Below, in pieces: positions 5,131 to 5,633 of a DNA stretch of 5,633 bases; positions within the stretch are counted from its first letter, which is position 1; each line of letters starts with the position of its first letter. The notes beneath the pieces are model-generated. The model saw only the letters and a list, made by a program, of their open reading frames with translations, searched no databases and had not been told where the DNA came from. Position numbers and translations under genes: made by a program. The DNA lies in contig DBBX01000001.1 of the NCBI GenBank assembly GCA_002292815.1, positions 1 to 5,633 on the forward strand, given 5' to 3'. The DNA is from Thiotrichaceae bacterium UBA973. Lineage in GTDB: Bacteria; Pseudomonadota; Gammaproteobacteria; Eutrophobiales; Eutrophobiaceae.

Positions 5131-5633
5131 TTAATAATAAAGAACAGAGTTTGTCCGTTTCATCTTAAAATACGGCAATAGATCAGCCGTTCGATCAACA
5201 TCCCAACGCTGGGGCAATAAGTCATACTTCCAGCCTAAAATGTTTATGTTTTCAAGAGTGTCGGTAAACACCTTATCTTTACCCCATTTTATATTTGAAA
5301 ATATTTGAGCATTATGTTTATTCAAACCTATAAGATAATAACCACCATCAACTGCAGGTCCTAAAACCACATCGGTATTATTTTTAAGGTGTTCAGCTGA
5401 CGCAATTAAATCTGAATATTCTAATGAAGGACAGTCGCTACCAATTAAAACAGCGTGTGAATATTGACGTAAAACACTATCAAATGCATTAGACATACGT
5501 CCTCCCAAATCTTTACCTTTCTGCTGGTAAATTTTGACCGAATGCCTGCTTTTTAAACGGGTAAAATAACGATGCTCAAGCTCACCGCTAACCCAAATCT
5601 GAATGGAAGAAAATCCGGCTTTTCTTGCCGTTA
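5131..5633 (-). CDS. TIGR04282/DUF2064-type glycosyltransferase, partial (N-terminus outside the window)
   Basis: The frame is open from the right edge to the stop at 5131-5133 and gives the last 166 residues. It shows the family landmarks in order: ARKAGFSSIQIWVSG near the cut end, YQQKGKDLGGRM, LIGSDCPSL, DVVLGPAVDGGYYLIGL, WGKDKVFTDTLENI and LPQRWDVDRTADL. The acidic GSDCP motif corresponds to the nucleotide-sugar and metal-binding DxD-like site of GT-A-fold enzymes. Families under TIGR04282 are named for arsenosugar biosynthesis, but most members have no proven substrate, so this name should not be read as function. Roughly 40-50 N-terminal residues, including the usual start of the nucleotide-binding fold, lie beyond the window. 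An internal TTG or ATG near 5496-5508 falls inside conserved sequence and is not the true start. It is cytosolic, with no membrane segment in the visible part, and lies on the same strand as the tRNA. Confidence 0.9.
   Translation of the reverse strand, partial: TARKAGFSSIQIWVSGELEHRYFTRLKSRHSVKIYQQKGKDLGGRMSNAFDSVLRQYSHAVLIGSDCPSLEYSDLIASAEHLKNNTDVVLGPAVDGGYYLIGLNKHNAQIFSNIKWGKDKVFTDTLENINILGWKYDLLPQRWDVDRTADLLPYFKMKRTNSVLYY

Noticed and set aside
1..5633. CRISPR array, insertion sequence or toxin-antitoxin pair
   Set aside because: I saw no regularly spaced repeats, no transposase with terminal inverted repeats and no recognisable toxin or antitoxin family.

Overview
The window is AT-rich DNA from a bacterium, most likely a gammaproteobacterium. 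This is inferred from the style of the tRNA-Ser(GGA) gene with an encoded CCA end, strong Shine-Dalgarno sites that match the proteobacterial 16S tail, and the protein families present. I cannot name the genus from sequence alone. It has two parts: a phage-derived or mobile module on the + strand (about 1-4661), and ordinary chromosomal genes on the - strand (about 4839-5633).

The mobile module holds two tight gene blocks. Block 1 is a packaging-type operon: the C-terminal remnant of a DNA methyltransferase (to 262), a DUF5681 protein (252-638), a phage terminase large subunit (631-2160) and a 59-residue unrecognised protein (2153-2332). All neighbours overlap by 8-11 bases, and the block ends in a strong intrinsic terminator (2383-2424). 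Block 2 is an integration unit: a DUF2924 protein (2503-2949) overlapping by 4 bases a 571-residue large serine recombinase (2946-4661). No capsid, portal, tail, lysis or replication gene is visible, so the window shows DNA packaging next to site-specific recombination and nothing else of a phage.

The chromosomal part holds tRNA-Ser(GGA) on the - strand (4839-4929), then about 200 bases without a gene, then the C-terminal 166 residues of a TIGR04282/DUF2064-type glycosyltransferase (5131 to the right edge), open at its 5' end. The boundary between mobile and chromosomal DNA probably lies in 4662-4838, but no attachment repeat is visible.

The points most worth following are the capsid-less packaging-plus-integration layout, the DUF2924-recombinase pair with a recombinase lacking zinc-ribbon cysteines, the truncated methyltransferase with an in-frame stop at the left edge, and the repeated translational-coupling junction that flanks the terminase gene.
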